This document shows positions 6,888 through 15,454 of a DNA stretch of 32,277 bases, piece by piece. The notes beneath the pieces were generated by a model, which saw only the letters and a list, made by a program, of their open reading frames with translations, did not search any database and had not been told where the DNA came from. The stretch covers positions 1-32,277 of the forward strand of contig NZ_BSPW01000078.1 in NCBI RefSeq assembly GCF_030161235.1, read 5' to 3'. Position 1 is the first letter of the stretch. Each line of letters opens with the position of its first letter. Source of the DNA: Vibrio zhanjiangensis (GTDB taxonomy: Bacteria > Pseudomonadota > Gammaproteobacteria > Enterobacterales > Vibrionaceae). A program made the translations under genes and the position numbers.

Positions 6888-9583
6888 AACTCCCCCTGAT
6901 ATTGGGCTCGGGCTTGCTCAATTTGGTCGGCTCTCATTAAGGCGGCGTCAAGCTCACTAATACCATGTTTGTCCATCAAGGTCTGACGGATTTTCTTAGA
7001 CGGTCCATCGGTTTCCCCTAGAGCCAGATAAAGCGCGGGCGGAACGATGCGAAAACGCTGACGAAGTCGCCTATCTTGACCAAACACAATCCCTTCTTTG
7101 TATTTGAACTTCTCAGACGTCATAGAACGAATAAGGCGTTTGTCCTCCTCAGTCAGGTTTTTAAAGCTCATGAGGTTATTGAGTTCATCCTCGCTCATAT
7201 TCAGTAATACCCACCATTCGGCGTTGTTGAGCATCTTACGAGCGCTGTTGGGGAAGTCGGCGATGTCTTGTGTGGCCAACCAGAACCATGCGTTGAGTTT
7301 TCGCCACATTTTGACGATTTTTACCGCATAAGGAGAGAGCAGTTCATTGGTCGAGATGACGTGTGCTTCATCGGTCAAGGTGACAATGTGACGGCCCGTG
7401 TATTGGTCACGTTCAGCAATGGCATTGATTCGATTGATAAGGGAAATGTAGGCTGTGGCCAGCTGGGCCTCATAGCCCGTCTTGGCATAGAGTTTCAAAT
7501 CGATGATGGTGACATCGGCCTCAGGCCAGTGCTCTGCATCTTGGTTAAAAATATCCCCTTCGAGCCCTTCACAAAAGAGCGTCATGGATTCTGCCATCAG
7601 CTGAGCGCGCTGACGCCTTGCCTCGGGTCTTTGAGCCTCTTGAGCAATCGCCATTAGGGCATCTTTCACATGCTCGGGCCTAACTTGGCAGCGTTGTTGA
7701 TGACACTGCTCTGCAGCATTGAACAAGGCCTCTCTGACCATAGCCGCATCGGCGCGGCGATAATCTTGCAGCTCGCGCGCTTCACCACCGGTTATCATCA
7801 AGCGGGCCATGATTTCTAGCTCACCTAAAATGTCACGCTCTTCATCGTCTGGGGAGTCATTGTCATTAAGGTGCGCCGCCTCTAATGCGTGTTCACCTGG
7901 TACGGCAGGAACGGCTTGCCCCACTAAATGAGAGGCATCGGCAAAGGGCGCCATCAAGCCTTTGCTTTTGGGGCTGATGCTGATGCGGTGAACACTCAAG
8001 CCATGGCGTTGACAATAGTCTCCTAATAGACCGAAGCTATTACCCGCCTCGATAATAAACAACCTAGGCCGGTGCACGGCCAGCAAACGCAGCATCATGC
8101 CCACTAATGACGCGGATTTTCCTGAGCCTGACGGCCCAAACATGGTGAGATGGCCGTTGGATTCATAATCGGTCAGAGGGTCAAAGCCAAACAGCTCTCC
8201 GCCACGATTAAAGTGATGAAAAGCCATCGACCCTGTTCCAGTAGCACGGCCAAACAAAGGCGACAAAGCCAGCATGTCATACAGCCATACCCAGCCGCAG
8301 TACCAAAACCGAGAGTCGTCTTGGGGCTTGTAATTCATCGGTAGCCAGCGTAAATAGCTATCAAGAGGCGAAACCTGGTCGGTGTTTCGGATAAAGCGAA
8401 GCGCGAGATTGTCTCGGTTAAAGGTGGCTCTAAGCGCATTGGTGTGCTCGTCCATTTCTTCTTTACTGCTCGCTTGAAGAAAAAACGCGATTTGACCTCG
8501 CCAAAGTGGCTGCGTTTTAAGGTGTGTGGTGAATCGAGCGCAATCTTCTCGGACTTCAACCAACTCAATCTCATCACCGACAGCGGCATGACTGATTTGA
8601 TTAATACGGGCTTGCGCTTGCTGGCGCGTTTGTGGCACTAAGGTCATCGCCATCATTGTGCCAGGGGGAAGTTCATCGAATACGGCACTTTGTGGAGGCG
8701 TGTCTGTGTCGGAGACTTCTCCAAACACAGCGCCTGAAAGAAAATGCTCACTGTCCCAAGCATCAAGCTCCATCACGCGTGTACAGACTGACTCTTTGCC
8801 ATCGAACCACCAAAATCCATTGTCGATGTCACTGCGAACGCTGCTTCTAAGCAAACGCTCTGAGAAATCTTGATCGTTTTGAGAGCGGGGCTTGCGATAA
8901 TGAGGCGTTTCCCCTCCCACGCCTGAGGGGTTAAATAAAGGACTAAGCCAATCAAAGATGCTTTGGCCACTGCTTGGCGTTATACCAATCCCGACATCAT
9001 GAAAAGACGCGGGGTCGAGTAGCTGACGCCGCAAACTTTTGAGCTGTGCAAGATTTTGACGGCGCTCCTCGTCAGTTGGAGTGCCATCGAGCCAACGATA
9101 AATGGCCATTTTGACTTGTCGGTGACGTCCTCGCCAGGGCCTTGCGTTGACCGAGAAAATACCTTGAGTCCGTCGAATCAATTCAAAATGACGTCGGTCT
9201 TGCTCAATGACGGCTTCAGCAAACTCATCTCGAACGCGGGCGTTTTCAAGCAGTGCAGGGGCGATATCCCCTAAATTGTCCACATCACGAGCAAAAATCT
9301 GAATCACCCATGGGTTATCTTCATCTTGGCATTGTTTGTTCAGTGTGTTGGCGACTTTAGCTACGGCACTATCGAGCGTTTGATTGCTCTTGTCTTCTGT
9401 GACCATCGGTGTGATATCAAAAAAACACCCAAATGAATGGCCGTCTTCGAGTTCCACGAGGCCTTTGTCCCCGACCTCTATCCAAGGAAGTTTGGACGCA
9501 AAGGAAGCGGGTACTTGATAGTCGATGGCTGGCCCTTCTTGGGCTTTGCCTTCGGTAAAGAAATCTTTTATCGCTTGGAGCAT
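6881..9583 (-). CDS. conjugative transfer ATPase, TIGR03744 (PFL_4706) family, VirB4/TraC-like
   Basis: From the ATG at 9583 the protein is 900 residues long. Walker A (GPSGSGKS) is near residue 483 and Walker B with DEAH near 734, in an IVTLTDEAHVIS context. The N-terminal half is the usual VirB4-like domain. This energises assembly of the mating channel at the inner membrane. A longer frame with a TTG at 9625 is possible, but the predicted -10 box (9616-9621) would lie downstream of that TTG, so the ATG is preferred. It is the first gene of operon A, with promoter copy A immediately upstream, and its end overlaps the TraU-like gene by 7 bases. Confidence 0.9.
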   Translation of the reverse strand: MLQAIKDFFTEGKAQEGPAIDYQVPASFASKLPWIEVGDKGLVELEDGHSFGCFFDITPMVTEDKSNQTLDSAVAKVANTLNKQCQDEDNPWVIQIFARDVDNLGDIAPALLENARVRDEFAEAVIEQDRRHFELIRRTQGIFSVNARPWRGRHRQVKMAIYRWLDGTPTDEERRQNLAQLKSLRRQLLDPASFHDVGIGITPSSGQSIFDWLSPLFNPSGVGGETPHYRKPRSQNDQDFSERLLRSSVRSDIDNGFWWFDGKESVCTRVMELDAWDSEHFLSGAVFGEVSDTDTPPQSAVFDELPPGTMMAMTLVPQTRQQAQARINQISHAAVGDEIELVEVREDCARFTTHLKTQPLWRGQIAFFLQASSKEEMDEHTNALRATFNRDNLALRFIRNTDQVSPLDSYLRWLPMNYKPQDDSRFWYCGWVWLYDMLALSPLFGRATGTGSMAFHHFNRGGELFGFDPLTDYESNGHLTMFGPSGSGKSASLVGMMLRLLAVHRPRLFIIEAGNSFGLLGDYCQRHGLSVHRISISPKSKGLMAPFADASHLVGQAVPAVPGEHALEAAHLNDNDSPDDEERDILGELEIMARLMITGGEARELQDYRRADAAMVREALFNAAEQCHQQRCQVRPEHVKDALMAIAQEAQRPEARRQRAQLMAESMTLFCEGLEGDIFNQDAEHWPEADVTIIDLKLYAKTGYEAQLATAYISLINRINAIAERDQYTGRHIVTLTDEAHVISTNELLSPYAVKIVKMWRKLNAWFWLATQDIADFPNSARKMLNNAEWWVLLNMSEDELNNLMSFKNLTEEDKRLIRSMTSEKFKYKEGIVFGQDRRLRQRFRIVPPALYLALGETDGPSKKIRQTLMDKHGISELDAALMRADQIEQARAQYQGELW

Positions 9584-9911
9584 GGGGGTATTTCCATGGT
9601 TCGTTCGGAATGGAAACGATACCAAGGAAGAGAAACACGGGGGAAAATAGGGGGGTCAAAATTCGTGCGAATTTAGACGCTGCTGATTCGTGACAAGGAG
9701 TAAAAAGTGTGGTAGCTAAAATTTGGACATAAACACTTAGTCATCTCTTGATCTCATCGATATACGCGATCTTCAGAATAAAGCTCTGATCTAATTACAA
9801 GAACAATTGGATTAAAAACCTTTTAGTTAAGATTGCCACAGCTTCGAAAGAAGTAATCCGTGGCAGCTTATACAAGCCACTTAATCTTTAATCTAATATT
9901 AGGAATGACTA
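9584..9911. other. divergent intergenic region between operon A and the GLUG gene
   Basis: The left part holds promoter copy A (9616-9696). One TGGACAT copy lies at 9724-9730. The right part is an AT-rich leader of the GLUG gene with a hairpin: TGCCAC (9834-9839) pairs with GTGGCA (9860-9865), and within it CTTC-GAAA-GAAG (9842-9853). No gene is evident. Confidence 0.5.
9616..9696 (-). promoter_or_regulatory. conserved transfer-operon promoter element, copy A
   Basis: This is one of three gapless 81-base copies. On the minus strand it ends in an extended -10, TGGTATCGT (hexamer 9616-9621), 32 bases before the ATG of the VirB4-like gene. No -35 is apparent at the normal distance. The dyad AAATTCGTGCGAATTT (9659-9674) and the flanking TTCGTGACAA box (9687-9696) are in the same register as in the other copies. 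CTATTTTCC on the minus strand lies between dyad and -10. Confidence 0.75.
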
Positions 9912-10883
9912 ATGAAAATTAAACAATGTATTGTACTGGCTATTACAGCATCATTTTCGTTTTTTACCCTCGCAGAAACCTCAATCACTTATATCAGCAG
10001 TTGCAGCGACTTATCGAAAATTAATGATAACCCAGACGGCGAATATCAGCTCACAGCAAACGTCAGCTGCGGCCAAAACTTTGAATCTCTCGGCTACTTC
10101 AAAGGGGAGCTAGACGGGAAAGGTTTCACTATCAGTGATCTAAACTTAACGGGGACTGGAAACGTAGGGCTTTTTACTCAAATTAGAGGTGCAAAAATTC
10201 GCAACCTAACACTACGAAACATTACGGTGGCACCTACGAATAGAAGTTTAAGCATTGGGGTACTTGCTGGACGAGCATATGGCAGTCATTTAACCAACGT
10301 AGAGATTGAAAACAGTGATATTACAGCATTCGAAAAAGTGACCCATGGAGTTGGAATGTTAGCAGGAACCATTGAAGACACCATCGTTGAAATGGTGAAA
10401 GTAAGCAACTCAACCTTAAATGTTGCCCATACCAATTCTCTAGGAATGCTATTGGGCCAAGCCAAGTATAGTGAGCTCTCAAATCTAGTACACCGCAACA
10501 ACATCCTGACGATTTCAAATGATGAACAGGAATTTGTTGGCGGGATTGTGGGAAACGTTTATGGCAGTAGTCTAGATAATATCCAGAGTAGCAATAACCT
10601 CATTTCCGCTCAAATTTTAGAGAGGGGTAATGTGGGGTTGTTGACTGGACAGTTAACTAAAGGTAGTACACTCGTTAATGCTGAAATTCATAGAGACATG
10701 TTGGATGTGCCAGTAAACGCCAACCTAGTAAAAAAGGGGATTGCAGCAGGATATATCCTAAAACCATCGGAGACAGCCGCGACTTTATCTAACATCCAAA
10801 CTTACAGTGTTGATGATGATCTACATTGGTACAATTCAAGTCACGACACGGACATTGTGACGGAAAAAATCATTAAAAACTAA
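9912..10883 (+). CDS. secreted GLUG-repeat beta-helix-like protein
   Basis: The 323-residue protein has a clear signal peptide (residues 1-21, ending FFTLA). After a short N-terminal domain with two Cys (SSCSDL, NVSCGQ) it has about six repeats built on G-x-LxG or VGLxTG followed by a polar strand, for example NVGLFTQIRGAKIRNLTL, IGVLAGRAYGSHLTNVEI and VGGIVGNVYGSSLDNIQS. This is the GLUG-like pattern of secreted beta-helical proteins and adhesins. No catalytic motif or cell-wall or outer-membrane anchor is visible. It lies in the gap between operons B and A, on the opposite strand and more AT-rich than its neighbours, so it is probably acquired cargo. A surface or matrix-binding role is inferred. 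AGGA 9 bases upstream supports the start. Confidence 0.65.
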   Translation: MKIKQCIVLAITASFSFFTLAETSITYISSCSDLSKINDNPDGEYQLTANVSCGQNFESLGYFKGELDGKGFTISDLNLTGTGNVGLFTQIRGAKIRNLTLRNITVAPTNRSLSIGVLAGRAYGSHLTNVEIENSDITAFEKVTHGVGMLAGTIEDTIVEMVKVSNSTLNVAHTNSLGMLLGQAKYSELSNLVHRNNILTISNDEQEFVGGIVGNVYGSSLDNIQSSNNLISAQILERGNVGLLTGQLTKGSTLVNAEIHRDMLDVPVNANLVKKGIAAGYILKPSETAATLSNIQTYSVDDDLHWYNSSHDTDIVTEKIIKN

Positions 10884-10888
10884 CCAAC

Positions 10889-10915
10889 TTAAAGGAGCAC
10901 ATTGTGCTCCTTTAA
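10889..10915. terminator. bidirectional hairpin terminator
   Basis: TTAAAGGAGCACA and TGTGCTCCTTTAA are perfect arms around a single central T. The hairpin starts 5 bases after the stop of the GLUG gene and is also downstream of the minus-strand 289-residue gene, so it can serve both convergent genes. Confidence 0.75.
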
Positions 10916-11028
10916 CTAGAACAAGCACCTGAATCTTAATACAAAAACCAGCTAGCTGTGATCGTGCTGGCAAGCGTCTGGACATTTTCAATTTAAGGCG
11001 GAACAAAACGTCCTTTTGCAGCTTTTTG

Positions 11029-11898
11029 TTAGGTACCATTTTCTGGATTAAATTCAAACTTTTCGCCTGGAACTAAGTTAAAATTACAGTCCTCTGCCTT
11101 GAGCCCGTTAACCTTGAGAAGATTTATAGATTTACTCTTACTTTCCAAATCTTGCAACATTTTTTGCTCCAAATCTTCAACATGCGAAAGCATGTGAACA
11201 AAACCGTTAAGAATATCTGTGCTTTCTTCTAGGAGTTGGGATCTCGAAATATCCGGGGTTCTAATATTTAGCTCCTGAACCCCAGAGTGAGCAGCTTGTG
11301 AATTCCTCAGTTTATTAACGAGAGCCATATGATCCATAGCACAGTGCTCAAACTCCAAGCACAAGTGATATGGATGAGCCAAGGTGCCTACCAAAGAAAC
11401 AAAATGGGGCTTTTTACCATTCGCCTTTTGGCAGGATGGACATGGCGACTCAAGCAATTGGCCCAATGCCATTCGGCCATACCTTGATTCCGGTATCTGC
11501 GTGCAATAAAGTAGCTGCTTAATTGAAACTTCACATAGCCTCGCGCTATATAAAAGTAATTCATTGTAGTATCGGAGCCTTTCAATTTCTGAATCCACCT
11601 CATCATGAGAAGGTTCAGCTCCATGAGCATATGCGTGTGAGTAGTTAATGACCTGAGCCATAAGAAGCGATAAAGTAACTCCGCTTTTCGAATAAGGATT
11701 AGTAAAACCGCCTCTTTCTGGAGAGTCCGTCTCAGGCATGAGAGGTAGCTGCCCTTTTTGTAGCATCCATGCGCGCATATCTGTTGCGATCGGTAATAAA
11801 TTAATTCCGCAAATCATTTCACCCGACCAGCGAAACGCTTGAGGATGAAAATTCCAAGGGTGATGAACACCATGCCATTCACGCTTTTCGGGATTCAC
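11029..11898 (-). CDS. hypothetical protein, candidate captured cassette
   Basis: The 289-residue product has no signal peptide or membrane segment. The N-terminal part is rich in His and Trp (WHGVHHPWNFHPQAFRWSGE). A CPSC near residue 155 is followed by several His and Cys (YHLCLEFEHCAMDH), which could bind a metal. The C-terminal third is a likely coiled coil (HVEDLEQKMLQDLESKSKS). I do not recognise the family. Its borders resemble an integron cassette: GTTAGGT (minus strand, 11926-11920) lies 22 bases before the ATG, and the stop codon is embedded in ACCTAAC (11034-11028). It sits between transfer operons B and A and is probably cargo. Confidence 0.5.
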   Translation of the reverse strand: MNPEKREWHGVHHPWNFHPQAFRWSGEMICGINLLPIATDMRAWMLQKGQLPLMPETDSPERGGFTNPYSKSGVTLSLLMAQVINYSHAYAHGAEPSHDEVDSEIERLRYYNELLLYSARLCEVSIKQLLYCTQIPESRYGRMALGQLLESPCPSCQKANGKKPHFVSLVGTLAHPYHLCLEFEHCAMDHMALVNKLRNSQAAHSGVQELNIRTPDISRSQLLEESTDILNGFVHMLSHVEDLEQKMLQDLESKSKSINLLKVNGLKAEDCNFNLVPGEKFEFNPENGT

Positions 11899-12221
11899 TT
11901 CGCCTTACCTTCTCTTGATACCTAACAGTCTTTTTTCAACGGACAATGTCCACATTTTGCAGAGATAAAACATGGACATTATGACTGTAATAGCCTGATT
12001 AATTGACCAATATTTCAGATAATAAATACAGATGTGGAACATGTCGTCCTAATAAGACTCATCATGACACTTGAAGAAAAATAGTCAACCAAACACATAG
12101 AGTATGTGTATTCGAGAAGGGGAAATTCCACAGACTTTGGCATAATCGCAAAACGAAATGGGGCATTTTTGATTTATGGCATGTAAACGAAGGGCCTTAG
12201 TGGGCCCTTCGTCTGTTACTC
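11899..12221. other. intergenic region between operon B terminator and the 289-residue gene
   Basis: It contains ACCTAAC (11920-11926), a small palindrome GGACAATGTCC (11941-11951), a TGGACAT copy (11973-11979) and, at the right end, the operon B terminator. No convincing gene or strong promoter was found. Confidence 0.45.
12188..12211 (-). terminator. hairpin terminator of transfer operon B
   Basis: CGAAGGGCC (12188-12196) and GGCCCTTCG (12203-12211) form a GC-rich stem with a 6-base loop. It begins 11 bases after the stop of the lipoprotein gene, and the minus strand continues with a short TTTA. This marks the end of operon B. Confidence 0.7.
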
Positions 12222-12590
12222 CTACAGCTCATAATGCACTCGTTCGTACAATGGGAAGACCGTCGTATAACCTGGTACAGGGAGCGCACCGCTGCGATGT
12301 GGGAATACATACAGCACTACATCGGGATTCGCAATTCTAGGAAATTGCTTCTTAGTGTCCCGAACATCATCCCGAATATAATCACTTTGTCGGCGTATTT
12401 CATCGCTGACCGAAAGAGAGCGGTGATTTTGATAGGAAGGGATAGCCTCTTGAGCCATTTTTTGTTGCCAAATGGCGTAAACATCGGTGTCAGGTTGAGG
12501 CAATATGGCCTCTTGGTTGGTAGAGCAACCCATTAAGCTAATAAGCGCACCAAAGAGAGCGCATCGAGAAAAGGTATTAAGGAAGCGCAT
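12222..12590 (-). CDS. conjugative transfer region lipoprotein, TIGR03751 family
   Basis: The 122-residue protein has a lipoprotein signal (ALISLMGC, Cys at 22), so it is expected to be anchored in the outer membrane. The remainder is charged and ends in the family-like LYVFPHRSGALPVPGYTTVFPLY. It overlaps the TIGR03752-like gene by 14 bases and is the last gene of operon B. By position and lipid anchor it is the VirB7/TraV-like subunit that stabilises the outer-membrane core complex with the VirB9-like and VirB10-like proteins. Confidence 0.82.
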   Translation of the reverse strand: MRFLNTFSRCALFGALISLMGCSTNQEAILPQPDTDVYAIWQQKMAQEAIPSYQNHRSLSVSDEIRRQSDYIRDDVRDTKKQFPRIANPDVVLYVFPHRSGALPVPGYTTVFPLYERVHYEL

Positions 12591-14001
12591 AATGACCTCT
12601 TGTTGTCAGTTGTGGAGAACGTACATAACGGGGTGTTTCTGAGCGGTGTAAAGTAATGGGCTGTCTTAGGTGAATGGCCGCTTTTACACCAGGCTCAACA
12701 TAGATAATGTCAAAACTCATGCCCATACGCGATTGAATGAAATCGGAGACGGTTTGAGCGCTCGCAGCGCTGGCTTGAGCAACGGCGTTTTTTGTCGCAC
12801 TGCCTGTTAACGCGGCTGTGCTGGTTGAGCCATCGACACTGATGGTTTGTTGGGAAATAGCCACGGCATTAGCTGCAGCAGTGGCCGCATCAAGTAGTCC
12901 TTTGCTCGTCAAATATTCTGGTGCATTACTGATGCGTCGCCCACTGATGCATGGGTTTCCTGTGGGGTCGGCAAGATAACCTAAATCTTGGGTCTTAATT
13001 TCTGAGCCATCAAAATCGCCTTGAATGACCCCTTCCATTTGCTCTGGATAATTGATGATTTCACCGTCTTCCAAAATCAGAGAAAAGGTTTCAATGGCGC
13101 CTCGGACACACGACAGACTCCAATCTCCGGTCACGGTTCCTGTGACGATGGCACCCTTAATTTCGGGTAATATCATCCCGTTTGCCAATAAGTTTTCAGG
13201 GCCGATGATCATAGAAAATGGGTAAGGGTCTGTGACCTGACCATCCATTGGTACTCGGCCCATTAACGCTGTCATTGCATTGGCGTCAGCAAGTACAGCG
13301 CCAGGATGAAGTGAGAAGAGCGGGATCTTAGTGGACGTCTTTGATTCTGCCGATGTGGTTGTCCTTGGTATAGACAACGAGCTGGACGTTTGAGGCAACA
13401 GGGCTGTTGTGGGGGGGATAAGCTTGCCCTCATCGTCATAGTTGGCATCCAATGGGTCGACCCATACCCAAGCTTCTTCCATCGATGAATTCGTTTGATT
13501 CGTGCTTGACGTATCCACGTTCCACTGACAATCGGTATCTCCAAGTCCTAGAGCCTGGTATGTGGGATCGTCACAATCACCGGTTTCTGTAGACGGTAAG
13601 ATGGGTTGCTGTTTGTTTTTGAGTGACTGATATTGGTTTTTGATTTGGTCATCCAACTGTGAAAGTCGTCGAGTTAATGTGGCCAAACTGTCTTCCAGCG
13701 CCTGCGTTTTCTCTTCCTGTTGACCGAGACTTTGGTTTGCATTGTTGAGCTGCCCCTTTAACGCTTCATTTTCACGTTTCGTAAGGGTCATGGTAGCGGC
13801 CAAGGTCCTTAGGGTGTCGGCCGCACCATCTTTGAATGCTCCGCCCAAGGCCTGACTCTCGACAACCACAGGCGGTGATGAGTCGTTTGACTCTAAAGGC
13901 TTAGACTCCTTAGCCTCACGTTTGCTCCCCAAGATAGAAATAAGCACAACGGCAACCAGCACACTAGCAAGTCCGATGGCCAATTTATTGCGAGTTACCA
14001 T
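12577..14001 (-). CDS. integrating conjugative element protein, TIGR03752 (PFL_4705) family, VirB10/TraB-like
   Basis: The 474-residue protein has an N-terminal membrane anchor (about 7-24), a Pro/Ser linker, a strong coiled coil at about 65-130, a Cys-containing linker (GDCDDPTYQALGLGDTDC) and a C-terminal domain. That domain includes GRVPMDGQVTDPYPFSMIIG and a helical Ala-rich stretch, as in VirB10-like proteins that span the envelope. It connects inner-membrane energy to the outer-membrane pore. It overlaps the preceding gene by 7 bases. Confidence 0.87.
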   Translation of the reverse strand: MVTRNKLAIGLASVLVAVVLISILGSKREAKESKPLESNDSSPPVVVESQALGGAFKDGAADTLRTLAATMTLTKRENEALKGQLNNANQSLGQQEEKTQALEDSLATLTRRLSQLDDQIKNQYQSLKNKQQPILPSTETGDCDDPTYQALGLGDTDCQWNVDTSSTNQTNSSMEEAWVWVDPLDANYDDEGKLIPPTTALLPQTSSSLSIPRTTTSAESKTSTKIPLFSLHPGAVLADANAMTALMGRVPMDGQVTDPYPFSMIIGPENLLANGMILPEIKGAIVTGTVTGDWSLSCVRGAIETFSLILEDGEIINYPEQMEGVIQGDFDGSEIKTQDLGYLADPTGNPCISGRRISNAPEYLTSKGLLDAATAAANAVAISQQTISVDGSTSTAALTGSATKNAVAQASAASAQTVSDFIQSRMGMSFDIIYVEPGVKAAIHLRQPITLHRSETPRYVRSPQLTTRGHYALP

Positions 14002-14813
14002 GATGCCCCCTCATACAGATAGTGTTTAAGTGGCCCAGGTGTAGCGATTAACGCCGTGGTTGTTGAAGAGTCTGATTGTGCTGGACCCAAGTCAGGATGA
14101 ACGAAGGTAGCCATGCAGCGTTTGAGTTTACATCCTTGCCCTAACGTGATTTGACGCGGATCTAATCGCAGAGTTTGGTTGCCTTGATGAGTGACCTCTA
14201 TCGCGGTTACCACCCAGTCTTGATAAGCCCATGCTGCGATAGGTTTTGCACTGACTTGCCAAAGCGGGAATGTAGCCAGCGCAAGATTATCCATCAAACC
14301 CATTGGTGAGCGTTTCACACCGGGTAGTGATTCAATGGCATGATCGGGACCGTAAAGGGTTTGCATCACAAAGCGTACTAATAACGCCGAATCGTCCATT
14401 TTAAGCTCTGCGGATTTATCGACCGCATGGGTATCTGGCGCGATATCTGGTATGTCATCAAAATGAATCGTGACATGAGGCGGCGCTGTTACCAGGGTGC
14501 TGGCACTGACGTCGATCAATAAGCGTTGGCCATCATTGAGTCGCTCGACCTGAATACGACGTTTATCAAATGTTGATTGCGCGGTTACGTAGACACGAGG
14601 CCCCAAACTCACCACCGTCAGTATGGGTTTGAGATTGGAAGGGATAGCCACGCGAACGGGGCTATCGAATGTGATGATCATTTCCTGTTTGACCTTTAAA
14701 GAGACGGGCAACGGGGCACCTTGCCATTGCATCGCTCTTTCAGTGTTGGCCTCAGCCGAATGACTTAGTAAGATAAAAAGGCTGATAAGGGCTGAAAAGC
14801 ATCGGACTATCAC
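13995..14813 (-). CDS. integrating conjugative element protein, TIGR03749 (PFL_4704) family, VirB9/TraK-like
   Basis: The 272-residue protein has a signal peptide (about 1-22, ending SAEA). It is followed by a beta-rich domain beginning MQWQGAPLPVSLKVKQEMII, the usual start of the TraK/VirB9-like secretin-like subunits in these elements. Two Cys sit close together near GCKLKRCMATFVHP, probably a disulfide. It overlaps the VirB8-like gene by 4 bases and the VirB10-like gene by 7. It is expected in the periplasm or outer-membrane core complex. Confidence 0.84.
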   Translation of the reverse strand: MIVRCFSALISLFILLSHSAEANTERAMQWQGAPLPVSLKVKQEMIITFDSPVRVAIPSNLKPILTVVSLGPRVYVTAQSTFDKRRIQVERLNDGQRLLIDVSASTLVTAPPHVTIHFDDIPDIAPDTHAVDKSAELKMDDSALLVRFVMQTLYGPDHAIESLPGVKRSPMGLMDNLALATFPLWQVSAKPIAAWAYQDWVVTAIEVTHQGNQTLRLDPRQITLGQGCKLKRCMATFVHPDLGPAQSDSSTTTALIATPGPLKHYLYEGASW

Positions 14814-15454
14814 TGCTTATTTTCCTTGTGTTTAAATTGAATTTCTCTTGGTTCTGCATCAAAGCAGTCGAGGGCTAAGCCCCAAGGGTTCGCATTGCGG
14901 TCAATGTCATAACGCACTACCTTGAGTGGCCAGCGAATGTAGTTCTGTTTCACCACTTGTGTTCCGACCCACTCTTTGAGCTCTAAATCGACGTTGACGA
15001 CCCAGTTGTCTCTGTCTTTTGCTATGACGCGCCAGTCCGCAAACCCAAGGCTTGATATTTGAGCAACGCTTCGCTCACGACCGGCAAGCTCACCACGACT
15101 GCGCTTTTGGTTGAGGTCTTCTTCCAACGTTGCACGGCACTGAGGCGTTAAGTAGTGTTTGTAGTCATGAATATTGCGTTCATAATCTTCACTACCGTCA
15201 CTACTCCAACGGTTAATTTGGGTAAAAATCTGAGCAGCGAAGCTGTAGACATTGGGCTTAGGCACCTCCCACCAAGGACGACTGGTGCCTGATGTCAAAT
15301 CGGGCGGATTGTGAACGGTAATGTCTTTTCCGGCTTGATACCATCCGCCCATTGATACCAAAGCTAAGGTTGTGACGCAGACCAACGCAACTCGAAGCGA
15401 TCGAATATGAGCATCGCGACCGGCTAATGCGCTTCTTAAACGGGATTCAGCCAT
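14810..15454 (-). CDS. integrating conjugative element protein, TIGR03746 (PFL_4703) family, VirB8/TraE-like
   Basis: From the ATG at 15454 the protein is 214 residues. It has one membrane segment (about 20-40) and a periplasmic domain with NVYSFAAQIFTQINRW and a tail of charged residues, matching the VirB8-like scaffold subunits of MPF_G systems. A longer frame starts at 15541, but the internal ATG has AAAGGAG about 8 bases upstream and overlaps the end of the 343-residue gene by 8 bases, consistent with coupling. The stop overlaps the VirB9-like start by 4 bases. Confidence 0.86.
   Translation of the reverse strand: MAESRLRSALAGRDAHIRSLRVALVCVTTLALVSMGGWYQAGKDITVHNPPDLTSGTSRPWWEVPKPNVYSFAAQIFTQINRWSSDGSEDYERNIHDYKHYLTPQCRATLEEDLNQKRSRGELAGRERSVAQISSLGFADWRVIAKDRDNWVVNVDLELKEWVGTQVVKQNYIRWPLKVVRYDIDRNANPWGLALDCFDAEPREIQFKHKENKQ

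Noticed and set aside
7268..7657. 129-codon plus-strand frame
   Set aside because: It lies opposite the VirB4-like ATPase domain and has no recognisable product.
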